Notes: generated by a model from the sequence alone, not told the origin. DNA of 64,000 nt from JBFLYH01 sp964630235 (GCA_964630235.1 CAZVUO010000001.1:558001-622000); one strand, 5' to 3'. Positions 8,618 to 16,870 are shown, counted from the first letter of the stretch. Program-made: numbers and translations.

Positions 8618-9622
8618 CTATTTGGGTGTGACAGCAGAAGCGATCAATCGTTCCCTATGCCAGGCCACGGTCTCGGCAATGGTGTCCGCGGCCGTGCGCT
8701 TGGGCGACCAGCCCAGTTCCTTGCGCGCCCGCGCATCGTCCCCCCACCAGTAGATCCCGCACAATCTGCGCGTGTCCATGGAAAAGTCCACGTCAATGCC
8801 GATCAGGCCGAGCAGTTCTGCGCCCAGCGCAGTCGCGGTCACGAGTCCCAGGGCCACGGGTTTGGGCTTGAGCCCCGGATGCGCGGCCTGGCAGAGCAAT
8901 GTATAGAACTGCTCGTTGGTCAGGTTCTCGCCGGCCAGGAGGTAGCGCCGGCCGGCCTGTCCGCGCTCCAAAGCCAGGACCACAGCCTGCGCCGCGTCGT
9001 CCACGTGCAGGAGCGCCGTGCCGCCTGGCGGATAAAGCGCGCGCCGGTCCCGGAGCACGAGCCGGGCCAGGCCCGTGGAAGAGAGCGCCAAATCGCCCGG
9101 CCCCCAGATCATGCCCGGTAGTACGGCGCACACGGCCAGGCTCTCGCCGTTGCAGGACAGCGCGATGTCTTCGGCTTGGGATTTGGAACGATGATAGGTT
9201 TGCCGCTGGGTAATGGCGTTGGGCGCGGGCGCGATCTCGCTCACGGGCCGGGGGTAAGCGTGGCCGCCCAGCACGCCCAAGGAGGAGATGAAGACCAACT
9301 TGGGAACGCCCACGGCGAGCGCGGCCTGGCAGACCGTGAGGGTGCCTTCGGTATTGATCCTGCGCAGGCGCTTGCGTCCGGCAAGGCGCAGGTTGGTCCG
9401 GCCGGCCGCGTGCACCACGGCCGAGCAGCCCCTGCAGGCCGCGAGCATGGCGGCCGGGTCGAGTACGTCACCTGGCACTTGTTGCGCGGGCAGGCCCGCC
9501 AGAGCGGGCGCTGGATCGCCGGGTTCCACGAGCGCGCGCACCCCATGGCCGGCCGCGAGCAGGGCCCGCGTGATGGCTGACCCGAAGAACCCGGCCGCGC
9601 CGGTGACGAGGATGAGGGACAT
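8618..9622 (-). CDS. NAD-dependent epimerase/dehydratase family protein (3' end replaced by island DNA)
   Basis: 334 aa, extended SDR fold. Seen: VTGAAGFFGS at residues 6-15 (GxxGxxG), a D52 acidic turn, HAAG at 71-74, SSLG at 113-116 and the catalytic pair Tyr143/Lys147 (YHRSK). It resembles sugar-nucleotide or 3-beta-hydroxysteroid type epimerases, including the hopanoid-associated HpnA kind; the substrate cannot be read from the sequence. It is the last gene of a minus-strand operon after the SDR at 9661-10521. Its final residues (RERLIASAVTPK) are coded by AT-rich island DNA, while the presumed native tail remains at 3275-3319. Function is probably intact, since only the extreme C-terminus changed. 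Confidence 0.85.
   Translation of the reverse strand: MSLILVTGAAGFFGSAITRALLAAGHGVRALVEPGDPAPALAGLPAQQVPGDVLDPAAMLAACRGCSAVVHAAGRTNLRLAGRKRLRRINTEGTLTVCQAALAVGVPKLVFISSLGVLGGHAYPRPVSEIAPAPNAITQRQTYHRSKSQAEDIALSCNGESLAVCAVLPGMIWGPGDLALSSTGLARLVLRDRRALYPPGGTALLHVDDAAQAVVLALERGQAGRRYLLAGENLTNEQFYTLLCQAAHPGLKPKPVALGLVTATALGAELLGLIGIDVDFSMDTRRLCGIYWWGDDARARKELGWSPKRTAADTIAETVAWHRERLIASAVTPK
8658..8677 (+). repeat. 20-bp direct repeat, right boundary of RHS island
   Basis: Exact second copy of TGCCAGGCCACGGTCTCGGC (first at 3300-3319), inside the end of the epimerase gene. AT-rich DNA lies to its left and GC-rich coding DNA to its right. Confidence 0.8.
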
Positions 9623-9638
9623 GTGGGATTCCTGGGGT

Positions 9639-9662
9639 AGGGGCGTTTAATTAAACGCCCCT
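9639..9662. repeat. 24-bp perfect loop-less palindrome between two operon genes
   Basis: Each arm is AGGGGCGTTTAA, so the whole 24 bp is its own reverse complement with a TTAATTAA centre. It fills most of the 38-bp gap between the SDR and epimerase genes and overlaps the SDR stop codon. No T-run follows on the minus strand, so it is not a classical terminator; RNA processing or stability control, or a protein-binding site, are options. A second palindrome with the same GGGGCGT/ACGCCCC arms lies at 51154-51181. Confidence 0.8.
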
Positions 9663-10521
9663 ATGATTTTTTCGGACCGTACACCACCCGCACCACGATA
9701 CGGTCCAGCCAGCGCATGGGCACCAAGGGCAGGAGGAAACGGAAGAACCCGGGGTTGTTGGCCACCACCTGGCGCAGGGGCGGACGCTGGCAGGTGAGCG
9801 CTCGGGTGATCGCGCGCGCCACGCGTTCCGGCGGAAGGCCGGTGCGGCCGAGCTTCTCGGTCATGCGGTCGAACCGCTCGAACACGCCCGCGCCCCAGCG
9901 CTGGGTCTGCCGTTTCCCGGCCCAGCGCCGCGTTTTCTCGAAGATCGGCGTCCGCACGGGTCCGGGTTGGATCACGGTCACCTTCACGCCGTCGCGCAAA
10001 AGCTCGCGCCGCAGGCTGTCCGCGAAGGCCTCCAGGGCGAATTTGGAACAGCAGTAGGGCCCGAGGAGCGGGGTGGAAAAAAAGCCGCTGGTGGAGCTGA
10101 TCAATACGATACGGCCGCGGCTGGCGCGCAGGAGCGGCAGAAACGCGCGGGTCACTTCCACCGCGCCCACCAGGTTGACCTCCAGCTGGCGCCGCAGGTC
10201 CGCGGCCGACACGAGCTCCCAGGGCGCGCACAGCGAGATGCCGGCGTTGTTCACGACTCCGAACAGCTGACCGCCCTTGAGCCGGCGGCGCACGTCAGCT
10301 GCGGCCCGGAGCAGGCTCGCGCCGGAGGTCAGGTCCAGCAGCACGGGCTCAATGCCCGCGCGCCGGAGCGCGGCGGCGTCGCCGGGCTTGCGGACCGTGC
10401 CGAACACGCGGAACCCGGCGGCGAGCAGGTCCAAGGACGAGGCGCGGCCGATGCCGCTGGAAGCACCGGTCACCAGAACGGCCGGCCGGGTGGAACCTGC
10501 CGGTACCGGGGATGGGCTCAT
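9661..10521 (-). CDS. Short-chain dehydrogenase/reductase
   Basis: 286 aa, classical SDR. Seen: VTGASSGIG near residues 17-25, VVNNAGIS, LISSTSG with the catalytic Ser, and Tyr-x-x-x-Lys in PYCCSKFAL, followed by IQPGPVRTP. The hydrophobic GPKKS C-terminus and the KTRRW/GAGVF region resemble retinol- or steroid-dehydrogenase-like SDRs that act on lipophilic substrates; the exact substrate is unknown. The start overlaps the stop of the transpeptidase gene by 4 bp (ATGA on the minus strand), and the epimerase gene follows after the palindrome, so the three form an operon. A cell-envelope lipid or glycan role is suggested only by that context. Confidence 0.8.
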   Translation of the reverse strand: MSPSPVPAGSTRPAVLVTGASSGIGRASSLDLLAAGFRVFGTVRKPGDAAALRRAGIEPVLLDLTSGASLLRAAADVRRRLKGGQLFGVVNNAGISLCAPWELVSAADLRRQLEVNLVGAVEVTRAFLPLLRASRGRIVLISSTSGFFSTPLLGPYCCSKFALEAFADSLRRELLRDGVKVTVIQPGPVRTPIFEKTRRWAGKRQTQRWGAGVFERFDRMTEKLGRTGLPPERVARAITRALTCQRPPLRQVVANNPGFFRFLLPLVPMRWLDRIVVRVVYGPKKS

Positions 10522-12305
10522 TTGAGGATGCTCATGAGGAAGTTCCTGGCAATGGGGGCGGCCCGGTCCATGCCGGTCCCCTCTTTTTCAGCGTACACGG
10601 CCAGCGCCACCTGGGGGTTGTCAGCCGGCGCGAAGCAGATGAACCAGCCGTTGAGTCCCTGCCGGGAATCCCCGGTGGTGCCGGTTTTCCCGGCCACGGA
10701 CAGGCCCTTGATCGCGGCTTTGCGGCCGATGCCGTGCTCCACCGCGTCCACCATGAAGGCGGTCAGCGCCTTGGCGGTTCCGGGCTGGATGGGGGTGGCC
10801 AGCACGCGCGGCGCGGCTTGGCCCAGTACATCACCGCGGATGTTCTTGATCTCCTTCACCAGGTAGGGGGCGGGCATGCGGCCTTCGTTGGCCACGGCGG
10901 CGGCCAACAGGGCGGCGTGCAGGGGGGAGATGAAAATATCCTCGCCCAGGCCGCAGGCGCGCTCGGCCAGGGCGAAACGGTCGTCGGCGGGCATGGGCGC
11001 CAGGGAGGTGGCAATGGGCAGGTTCAGGTCCAGGACCGCGGAGTCCCAGGCGCAGGTCAGCGGCGCGCCGAATCCGAACTTGTTCGCGTATTCATACAGG
11101 CGGTCCGGGCCTAGCGAGAAGCCGATCTCGGCCATGGCCAGGTTGCAGGAGGTGTCGAGCGCGGACTGCAGGGACTCCACGCGGCCGTGTTTCTGCCAGC
11201 ACCAAAATGTTTGGCCGCCGAAGCGCCGGGCGCCCGGGCACTGGACCGGAAAGATCGCGGACAGGTCCAGCTCGTTTTCCAGGGCCGCGGCCGCGCTGAC
11301 CAGCTTGAAGATCGAGCCTGGCGTGTACAAATTCTCGAACGCCCGGTTACGGAGCGGCTGGTTGCGGTTGCCGGTGATGCGCTTCCAATCCTCGTCCACG
11401 CGGTTGGGATTGTAGGAGGGGTGGTTGACCAGGGCCAGGATCTCGCCGGTTTTCGGCTGCACGGCCACCAGGCTGCCTTTGTACCAGCCCATGGCCTGGT
11501 CCGCGGCGCGCTGCCAGCGGGCGTCAATGGTCAGGGTCACGGTGTTGCCGGGGAGGTAGGCCGCGAAGGCGCGCTCCAGGCCGGCCTGGCCGTGCTCCAC
11601 GCTGTGGTGGCCGATCACATGGGCCGCGAACTGCGCCAGGGGATAATACCGGCGTCCTTCCCGGTTGGCCACGGGAAAGCGCGCCAGGGGCGTGTTGCGC
11701 CGGTCATAGATATAATAGATGAAGCCCCGCTCTAGCTCCGCCCGGGCCTGGCTCAGCTTCTGGTGGCCCAGCTTCATTTCCGGGTCCAGGGCCACGGCCT
11801 TGCGGTAGGCGTCAATCGCCTCGGTCAGGCGGCCGAGCGCGTGCAAGGACAGGGCGAGGCCCAGCTGGGCCTCGGGGTCGCGGGGCGACAGGTTTAGCGC
11901 GTGTTTGAACTCAAGGGCCGCCGGCGCGTAACTGCCCCGGGACAGGAAATACTGGCCGTATTTCACGTGGTTTAAACGGCGGTTCAAACGCAGCCCGAGT
12001 TTGACGGCCTGCTCGTACTTGATTTCCGCCCGCACCAAATCGCCCTGGAACAGGTAAACCAGCCCGATGGCGTCCACGGCCTGGGGGTGGTTCGCGGACT
12101 TCTCCAGAATGCGGTTGAATTCCGCCAGGGCGCGGTCATAGTGGCCCTGCTGGAAGAGCTCTAACCCGTGGTTGAAAACGATGGACAGGCGCAGACGCGT
12201 TCCGTAGAGATAAAACGCGGCGGCCAGAAAAATAAAAACGGCGGCGGCTGCGGTCACCCACTGGCGGCGTTGACGGCCGCGGCGCCGGCTGAAGCTAAAC
12301 GTCAT
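10518..12305 (-). CDS. TPR-containing penicillin-binding protein (transpeptidase)
   Basis: 595 aa from the ATG at 12305, which has an AAAGGA site upstream; a longer in-frame start at 12359 would run towards the repeat array. Order: cytoplasmic RRRGRQRRQW, one TM span (~residues 17-35), several TPR units (~45-195), then a class-B-like transpeptidase domain. Its motifs are TPGSIFK (Ser331, Lys334), SCN (386-388) and KTG (540-542), so all three active-site motifs are present. It should cross-link peptidoglycan in the periplasm. The classical PBP dimerisation domain is absent and TPRs take its place, which is unusual. Heads a minus-strand operon with two SDR genes. Confidence 0.85.
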   Translation of the reverse strand: MTFSFSRRRGRQRRQWVTAAAAVFIFLAAAFYLYGTRLRLSIVFNHGLELFQQGHYDRALAEFNRILEKSANHPQAVDAIGLVYLFQGDLVRAEIKYEQAVKLGLRLNRRLNHVKYGQYFLSRGSYAPAALEFKHALNLSPRDPEAQLGLALSLHALGRLTEAIDAYRKAVALDPEMKLGHQKLSQARAELERGFIYYIYDRRNTPLARFPVANREGRRYYPLAQFAAHVIGHHSVEHGQAGLERAFAAYLPGNTVTLTIDARWQRAADQAMGWYKGSLVAVQPKTGEILALVNHPSYNPNRVDEDWKRITGNRNQPLRNRAFENLYTPGSIFKLVSAAAALENELDLSAIFPVQCPGARRFGGQTFWCWQKHGRVESLQSALDTSCNLAMAEIGFSLGPDRLYEYANKFGFGAPLTCAWDSAVLDLNLPIATSLAPMPADDRFALAERACGLGEDIFISPLHAALLAAAVANEGRMPAPYLVKEIKNIRGDVLGQAAPRVLATPIQPGTAKALTAFMVDAVEHGIGRKAAIKGLSVAGKTGTTGDSRQGLNGWFICFAPADNPQVALAVYAEKEGTGMDRAAPIARNFLMSILK

Positions 12306-12375
12306 AACCCAAATCCTTTCTGCGGCGAAGTGGGTTGATTTTAGGCCAGGCCCGGCCAATTGTCAATGGAGCCCC

Positions 12376-12561
12376 GGCGACCGCAGGAAGTCCCGTGGCG
12401 CCGCCGGCGCTCATATAGGTGAGTCCGGCTGGGGCGACCGCAGGAAGTCCCAGGGTGCCATCGGCACCCATATAGGTGAATCCGGTTGGGGCGACCGCAG
12501 GAAGTCCCATATTTACTTTATGCAAATAATCGTACAGAGTGGGGCGACCGCAGGAAGTCCC
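12376..12561 (-). repeat. Tandem array of 57-bp units with a conserved 19-21-bp core and covarying hairpins
   Basis: The core GGCGACCGCAGGAAGTCCC (plus strand) occurs at 12376, 12433, 12490 and 12543; periods are 57, 57 and 53 bp. Three copies carry two extra G at the 5' side. Units 1 and 2 share a second block, CATATAGGTGA-TCCGG. Between core and block lies a hairpin: GGGTGCC-atc-GGCACCC in unit 2 and GGCGCC-gcc-GGCGCT in unit 1, so sequence changed while pairing was kept. The array lies between divergent genes. Read on the minus strand it ends in GGGGCTCC about 60 bp before the transpeptidase start, the same terminal motif as the dispersed repeats at 35.2, 44.1, 45.9, 46.2, 47.5 and 54.8 kb. 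Not CRISPR-like. Confidence 0.85.
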
Positions 12562-12600
12562 GTGGTATGTAAGGCAATTCCTGGTTCCCCGCGCAAGAGC

Positions 12601-12629
12601 TTCAGAAATCACCGGCTTTACGGTAAAAT
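12601..12629 (+). promoter_or_regulatory. Candidate promoter of the DUF4340 gene
   Basis: TTCAGA (12601-12606), a 17-bp spacer and TAAAAT (12624-12629); 4/6 and 5/6 matches to the housekeeping consensus. It lies 32 bp before the chosen start at 12661. Confidence 0.5.
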
Positions 12630-12660
12630 AGCGGCATCCATTCTTCGGGAGCAAACCAAG

Positions 12661-14205
12661 ATGAAGCGCGTCACCCTGATACCCGCGGGCCTGCGCGCCT
12701 GGCTGGCCAGGCCCCGGACAGCCTTCATGCTCGCGGCCGGGCTGGGCGCGCTCGGGTTGGCCGCGGTCATGGTGTTCCATGCCCTCTCGCCGCGCGCCAC
12801 GTCCCAGCGCCAGGTCCGGGCTTTCTTCACGCTCCAGCCGGACCAGGTGTACGGGGTGGAACTCGCCGGGCCCAAGGAACGCATCGTCCTCAAGCGCGCG
12901 GACCAAGGCTGGCGTTTGGTCGAGCCGGTGGACGACCAGGTGAACACCGCGACCGTTTTCGCCCTGCTCTCGGATCTGTGCGACTGGCAGACCCTGCAGG
13001 TCGTGCCCGAGTCCGAAAACCAGCAGGACTGGGGGTTCAGCGGCCAGGGCTGGCGCATCACCCTGCGCAACCAGGCGGGCCAGGCCTGGACCGTGCAAGT
13101 AGGCTGGCAGGAGTCGTCCACCGGGCACTATTACGCACGCCGCGCCGACGAGCGGAAGGTGTACCTCGTGCGGCTGCCCGAAGAGCTGGTCAAACCGGAG
13201 TGGGCGCAGCGCCTGCGGGACCACAACCTGTTCGCGGAACCGCTTGCCGGCATCCGGCAGCTGACCTTCCGCGAGAAGCACGCCGCCATCACGCTGGCTT
13301 GGGAGACCGCGCCGCCCGGCGCGCCGGAACTTCCCCGGTTCGGCAGCAGCTTGGACCCGCGCGCGCCTTCCGCCCCTCCGGCGGAACCGCGCTGGGTCAT
13401 TACCCACCCCTTCTATGTTCCCGCGGACCCCGAGGTCGCCGCCCAGGTGCTGGCCGCGGTCTCCCAGTGGGAGGTGGAGGCGTGCGTGGAGGAATCAGTG
13501 GGCGCGCGCACGGACCTTGGGAAGTATGGGCTCAACGATCCGTACGCCGCGGTGGTTTTGCACCAGACCGGCCGCCGCTATCCCCAGGAGCTCATTTTCG
13601 GCCAGCCCGAGGGCATCGCCGGGCCGGTGTACGTGAAGAGCAGCTTGGAGGCCAAGATCTTCCGCCTGGCGCCGGGCGGGCTGGACACCCTGCAGGCCTT
13701 GCTCAGCCGCGTGGCCAGCCGCCGGTTGATCTTTTTTTGGAAGGAAGTGGAGCAGTGCGAGATCCTGACCGCTCACTGGCGGATCGCCCTCCAGCGGGGA
13801 GCCGGGGGGTGGCAGGCGGTGTCCGTGCGCAAGCCGGACCAGGCAGCGGAAACGGCGGCCGGCAGGGCGCGCGAGCTGAAACCGCCCGAAGAACCGGCGC
13901 CCTATTTTTTCCAAGCCGCGCCGGTGGTGGAAAAACTGCAGAAGATGGAGTACCTCGAGGTGCTGACGGACCAGCATCCGTATTCCGCGGAGTTCCGCCA
14001 GGCCGTGCGCGTCATGCGGATCCAATTTGCCCGCGCCACGGGCGCCCTGCTCGAGGATTTCACGCTGTCCGAAAACCCCAAAGCCGCAGGCGTGCTCTTT
14101 CTGCAACGGCAGAATGATGGCTTGGTTTACCTGGTCAGCAAGCGGGATTTTCAGGCGGTCCTGGCCAAGGCTCTGCCCCCCGAAGGGAGTCCCAAAGTGC
14201 CGTAG
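12661..14205 (+). CDS. DUF4340 domain membrane-anchored protein
   Basis: 514 aa from the ATG at 12661, preceded by CGGGAG about 9 bp away and by a promoter. A longer in-frame start at 12520 lies inside the repeat array and is unlikely. One TM span at about residues 18-40 follows a short basic N-terminus; the rest should be outside the membrane. The pattern 'Y-GVELAGPKERIVLKR-GWRLVEPVD-QVNTATVFALLSDLCDWQ' is the DUF4340 repeat, seen again around residues 235-330 and 340-400. In other bacteria such proteins accompany ABC transporter genes of the gliding or auxiliary transport type; none are adjacent here. Role unknown. Confidence 0.72.
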   Translation: MKRVTLIPAGLRAWLARPRTAFMLAAGLGALGLAAVMVFHALSPRATSQRQVRAFFTLQPDQVYGVELAGPKERIVLKRADQGWRLVEPVDDQVNTATVFALLSDLCDWQTLQVVPESENQQDWGFSGQGWRITLRNQAGQAWTVQVGWQESSTGHYYARRADERKVYLVRLPEELVKPEWAQRLRDHNLFAEPLAGIRQLTFREKHAAITLAWETAPPGAPELPRFGSSLDPRAPSAPPAEPRWVITHPFYVPADPEVAAQVLAAVSQWEVEACVEESVGARTDLGKYGLNDPYAAVVLHQTGRRYPQELIFGQPEGIAGPVYVKSSLEAKIFRLAPGGLDTLQALLSRVASRRLIFFWKEVEQCEILTAHWRIALQRGAGGWQAVSVRKPDQAAETAAGRARELKPPEEPAPYFFQAAPVVEKLQKMEYLEVLTDQHPYSAEFRQAVRVMRIQFARATGALLEDFTLSENPKAAGVLFLQRQNDGLVYLVSKRDFQAVLAKALPPEGSPKVP

Positions 14206-14256
14206 GCGCCCCGGCGCGAGGGGCGCAGTGATCGGTCGTCACACAGCGCGCAATGA

Positions 14257-15021
14257 TCAGAAGTTCTTTTTCAGCAGGGCCTGCGCTTCCAACTTGTCCT
14301 TCTTCGTCTCGGGCTGTTCGTCAGCCGGCCCTTCCAAGGTCAGCGCTTCCTCCAGCAGTTTCTTGGCTTCGGTTTTTTCACCTTTGGCCAGCAGGGTTTC
14401 CGCCAGTCCCACCCGCGGCAGGACCTTGTCGGGCGACAGCTCCACGGCTTTGCGGGCGTGCTCCAGGGATTTGTTAATGTCCCCGCTGGACAAAGGCCAG
14501 CCAGGCGCCTTGCGATAGAGCACGCCCAGTACGTGATGGGCGCTGCCGTGCTGGGGATCAACGGCCAGGACCGCCTCCATGGCTTTGCGGATGGTATCCA
14601 CGGCGAACAGGCTGTTCAGCACGCCCCGCACCTCGCCGGCCCGTCCCACGCAGACGCCGAACCAATAGTGTCCTTCCGCTTGCTGGGGCCCCGCGGCCCG
14701 GGCCAGCGCGCCGGTCTTCTCGCCCAGGTCGTACAGGGCCATTTGCTGGTTTTTGGGTGAGTGGTCGCCCTGCCACCAGTAGCAGCGCGTGAGCCGCCAC
14801 AGGGCTTCGTAGTGCTTGGGGTCCTGAGCCAGGACTTGCTGGTACAGCTCAATGGCCCTGGGCACGGCCTCCGGATTTTCCCGCTGGTCATACCAGGCGT
14901 TTGCCTGGGTCAGAAGCGCTTCGATCGGTTGCGGTTCGGCCGCCGGGGCCGTGTCAGCGGACCACACTGCAGTGGGGCATCCAAGACCGGCTAGCAGGAG
15001 CATCACAGCCAAGAAACGCAT
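14257..15021 (-). CDS. Exported TPR protein
   Basis: 254 aa from the ATG at 15021, chosen because GGGAGG sits 6-7 bp before it; an in-frame ATG at 15069 would add residues ahead of the signal peptide. The N-terminus (MRFLAVMLLLAGLG...VWSA) is a cleavable signal sequence. Mature residues ~30-235 contain TPR-like helices (IELYQQVLAQDPKHYEALWRL, EHARKAVELSPDKVLPRVGLAE). It therefore probably sits in the periplasm as a scaffold. The arrangement recalls TRAP-transporter-associated TPR proteins, but no transporter is adjacent. It is convergent with the DUF4340 gene, 51 bp apart. Confidence 0.7.
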   Translation of the reverse strand: MRFLAVMLLLAGLGCPTAVWSADTAPAAEPQPIEALLTQANAWYDQRENPEAVPRAIELYQQVLAQDPKHYEALWRLTRCYWWQGDHSPKNQQMALYDLGEKTGALARAAGPQQAEGHYWFGVCVGRAGEVRGVLNSLFAVDTIRKAMEAVLAVDPQHGSAHHVLGVLYRKAPGWPLSSGDINKSLEHARKAVELSPDKVLPRVGLAETLLAKGEKTEAKKLLEEALTLEGPADEQPETKKDKLEAQALLKKNF

Positions 15022-15189
15022 AGAACACCTCCCGGGATGAGAATAGTGCAATCCTAACAGGTTTTTCACCGCCCAGCAACGCGAAAGTCATTTCGAGACC
15101 GCGGGGCGCCTCAAGCAGGAGGCCGAGGATGCCGACGCTGATTCTGCAAGGCTGGAACACGACTCAGGCAGATGAGAAACGGCGAAAAC

Positions 15190-15209
15190 CGCTTGCGTCC
15201 CAGCAAGCG
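15190..15209. other. Hairpin in the gap before the kinase gene
   Basis: CGCTTGC, 6-nt loop, GCAAGCG: a perfect 7-bp stem in the 268-bp gap 15022-15289. No T-run follows, so a terminator is unlikely. I see no other gene or RNA in this gap. Confidence 0.4.
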
Positions 15210-15289
15210 TCAGACTACCATGGACGTTCACGGCAGGCGGCGTTCGCAGGACGCCGAGACGTGATATTCAGGCCGGGCGGAGGCCGTTT

Positions 15290-16462
15290 ATGAAACGCAG
15301 CCGGATCTATTGCGTGGACGACAACGAGGACACCCTGCGCCTCTTCCAAATCGTGCTCAGCCAGGCCGGCCACGAGGTTACCTTGCTTTCGAGCGGCGCG
15401 GATGCCCTGGCCGCCATCAACACGCGCCAACCGGACCTGCTCATTCTCGATGAGGTCATGAAGGGACAGGATCTGTCAGGCATGGAGATCTGCGCCCGTG
15501 TCCGCCAGGACCCCGCGCTTCCTTACATTCCCATTATCATGGTTACGGGGCTGGATTCCAAGGAGGGCAAGATCCGCAGCCTGGAAGAAGGAATTGATGA
15601 TTACATTCTCAAACCGTTTGACCACGAAGAGCTTTTGGCCAAGGTTTCGGTCATGCTGCGGATCAAGCGCCTTTACAACGATCTGCTGGAAACGCGGCAA
15701 AGCCTCCTGACCGCGGAACGGCTCGCGGCGGTCGGACAGCTGGCCGCGGCCATGGCCCACGAAATCCGCAACCCGCTGTCCGTCATCGGGGCCTCGGTGC
15801 AGTTTCTGAAAAACCAGCTGTCCCAGCAACCCGAAGCCGTGGGCGTGATGGACACCATTCTGAGGAAAATATCCGAAATTGACGGCACCATCCGCGAGCT
15901 TCTGGCCGCGGCCCGGCCCCTGAAACTGAAGCGGGAACCGGTGGACCTCAACGCCTGCGTGCGGGAGGTCACCGGATTCATCAAGGAAAAATGTCAGGGC
16001 CAGGGCGTGGCGATGACCTTCGATCTCGCTGACCCGCAGCCAAGGGTCCGCGGCGACGACCAGCACCTGCAGCGGGCCTTTCTCAACATCTGCATCAACG
16101 CGCTCAATAGCATGCCCCAGGGCGGTTCCCTGCGGGTTGCCACGCGGTCCGGCGAAAAAGGCACGGCTCATATCGAGATTACCGATACCGGCCGCGGCAT
16201 CTCCGCCGAAGACTTGCCCCATTTGTTCGAGCCGTTTTTTTCCCGGCAAAGCGGCGGAGCGGGCCTGGGACTGTATGTGGTGAAAATGGTCATTGATGAA
16301 CTGGGCGGCGCCGTACGGGTTGCATCGCAGCAGGGGCAGGGCACCTGTTTTACCGTGACCTTGCCGCTTTGGGTGGAACAAAATCAGCTTAAGTGGCCGG
16401 ACGCGCGGCCCGATACTGAAGAGGTCAGGGCGAAGGGAGTGGTGGCGGATGAAGTTGGTTAG
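15290..16462 (+). CDS. Receiver-histidine kinase hybrid (REC-HisKA-HATPase)
   Basis: 390 aa, soluble. The N-terminal receiver domain has Asp10/Asp11, phospho-acceptor Asp54, Thr86 and Lys108. Then comes a coiled-coil linker and HisKA with His157 in MAHEIRNPL. The ATPase domain shows FLNICINALNSM (N box), DTGRGIS and GAGLGLY. The receiver comes first, so the kinase is likely controlled by phosphorylation from another source instead of by a membrane sensor. The gene overlaps the FlgM-like gene by 14 bp and precedes a sigma-54 activator, its most likely phosphorylation partner. It resembles the FlgS-type soluble kinases of some flagellar cascades, but no flagellar structural genes lie here. Confidence 0.88.
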   Translation: MKRSRIYCVDDNEDTLRLFQIVLSQAGHEVTLLSSGADALAAINTRQPDLLILDEVMKGQDLSGMEICARVRQDPALPYIPIIMVTGLDSKEGKIRSLEEGIDDYILKPFDHEELLAKVSVMLRIKRLYNDLLETRQSLLTAERLAAVGQLAAAMAHEIRNPLSVIGASVQFLKNQLSQQPEAVGVMDTILRKISEIDGTIRELLAAARPLKLKREPVDLNACVREVTGFIKEKCQGQGVAMTFDLADPQPRVRGDDQHLQRAFLNICINALNSMPQGGSLRVATRSGEKGTAHIEITDTGRGISAEDLPHLFEPFFSRQSGGAGLGLYVVKMVIDELGGAVRVASQQGQGTCFTVTLPLWVEQNQLKWPDARPDTEEVRAKGVVADEVG

Positions 16463-16724
16463 TTTTTCCTCCTTTGATCACTGGAGGAAAAAACTGGAAA
16501 AAAAAGGCTTGATGAAAACGAGCCGCCGGCATCTCCTGGCCCGGAAACTGCCGCCTGCCCTGCTGCGCAGCCTGAGCGACGCTTATCCCCGCGCGGGATG
16601 CTACCGCCGTGAAAAAGTACGCGAGATCAAGGAACAGATCGCCAGGGGAAGTTACCATGTTTCCGGCAGGGAGATCGTTGATAAATGGGTTCCCTGGCAA
16701 GCGGGAATCCAGACCACGGATTAG
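16449..16724 (+). CDS. FlgM-like anti-sigma factor
   Basis: 91 aa, basic N-terminus and a C-terminal segment (residues ~52-82) with R-REKVREIKEQIARGSYHVSGREIVDKW. This matches the FlgM core: a K/R-E-K-V-xx-I-K-xx-I-x-x-G-x-Y pattern, then a short helix that binds region 4 of sigma-28. In flagellar systems FlgM holds FliA inactive until exported. The gene overlaps the kinase gene, and a FliA/WhiG-type sigma gene follows 1.7 kb later, which fits an anti-sigma/sigma pair. Symbol withheld because the N-terminal half is atypical. Confidence 0.65.
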   Translation: MKLVSFSSFDHWRKKLEKKGLMKTSRRHLLARKLPPALLRSLSDAYPRAGCYRREKVREIKEQIARGSYHVSGREIVDKWVPWQAGIQTTD

Positions 16725-16870
16725 GGAATCCGTTCCATATATATCGGGTTTTAATATTGAACTAGATTCCGGTTTCCTGGACAGGAATTCCTCCTGCCTG
16801 ATTAGTCCTGTAAAATAATGATATATTCCGCGCTGATACACTGCCAAGGTTTTCCCGCCCAGGTTGTCAT

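Larger units (their letters stand above)
3320..8657. mobile_element. AT-rich RHS island inserted in the 3' end of an epimerase gene
   Basis: About 5.3 kb of markedly AT-richer DNA between exact 20-bp direct repeats. It holds a leader (3320-3588), a four-TM protein gene, a 1483-aa RHS gene and, near its right end, a 104-bp MITE-like repeat. No integrase or transposase is visible, so the transfer mechanism is unknown. Insertion at the 3' end of a gene with a replacement tail is typical of site-specific integration, but homologous exchange is also possible. Confidence 0.65.

Noticed and set aside
8466..8753. Plus-strand frame across the island end
   Set aside because: Runs through the MITE-like repeat and antisense to the epimerase; no domain.
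12376..12561. CRISPR array
   Set aside because: Only four cores of about 20 bp; two of the 'spacers' are nearly identical in their second half and contain hairpins; no cas genes nearby.
12520..12660. N-terminal extension of the DUF4340 protein
   Set aside because: Lies in the repeat array and upstream of the candidate promoter; ATG 12661 has a ribosome binding site.
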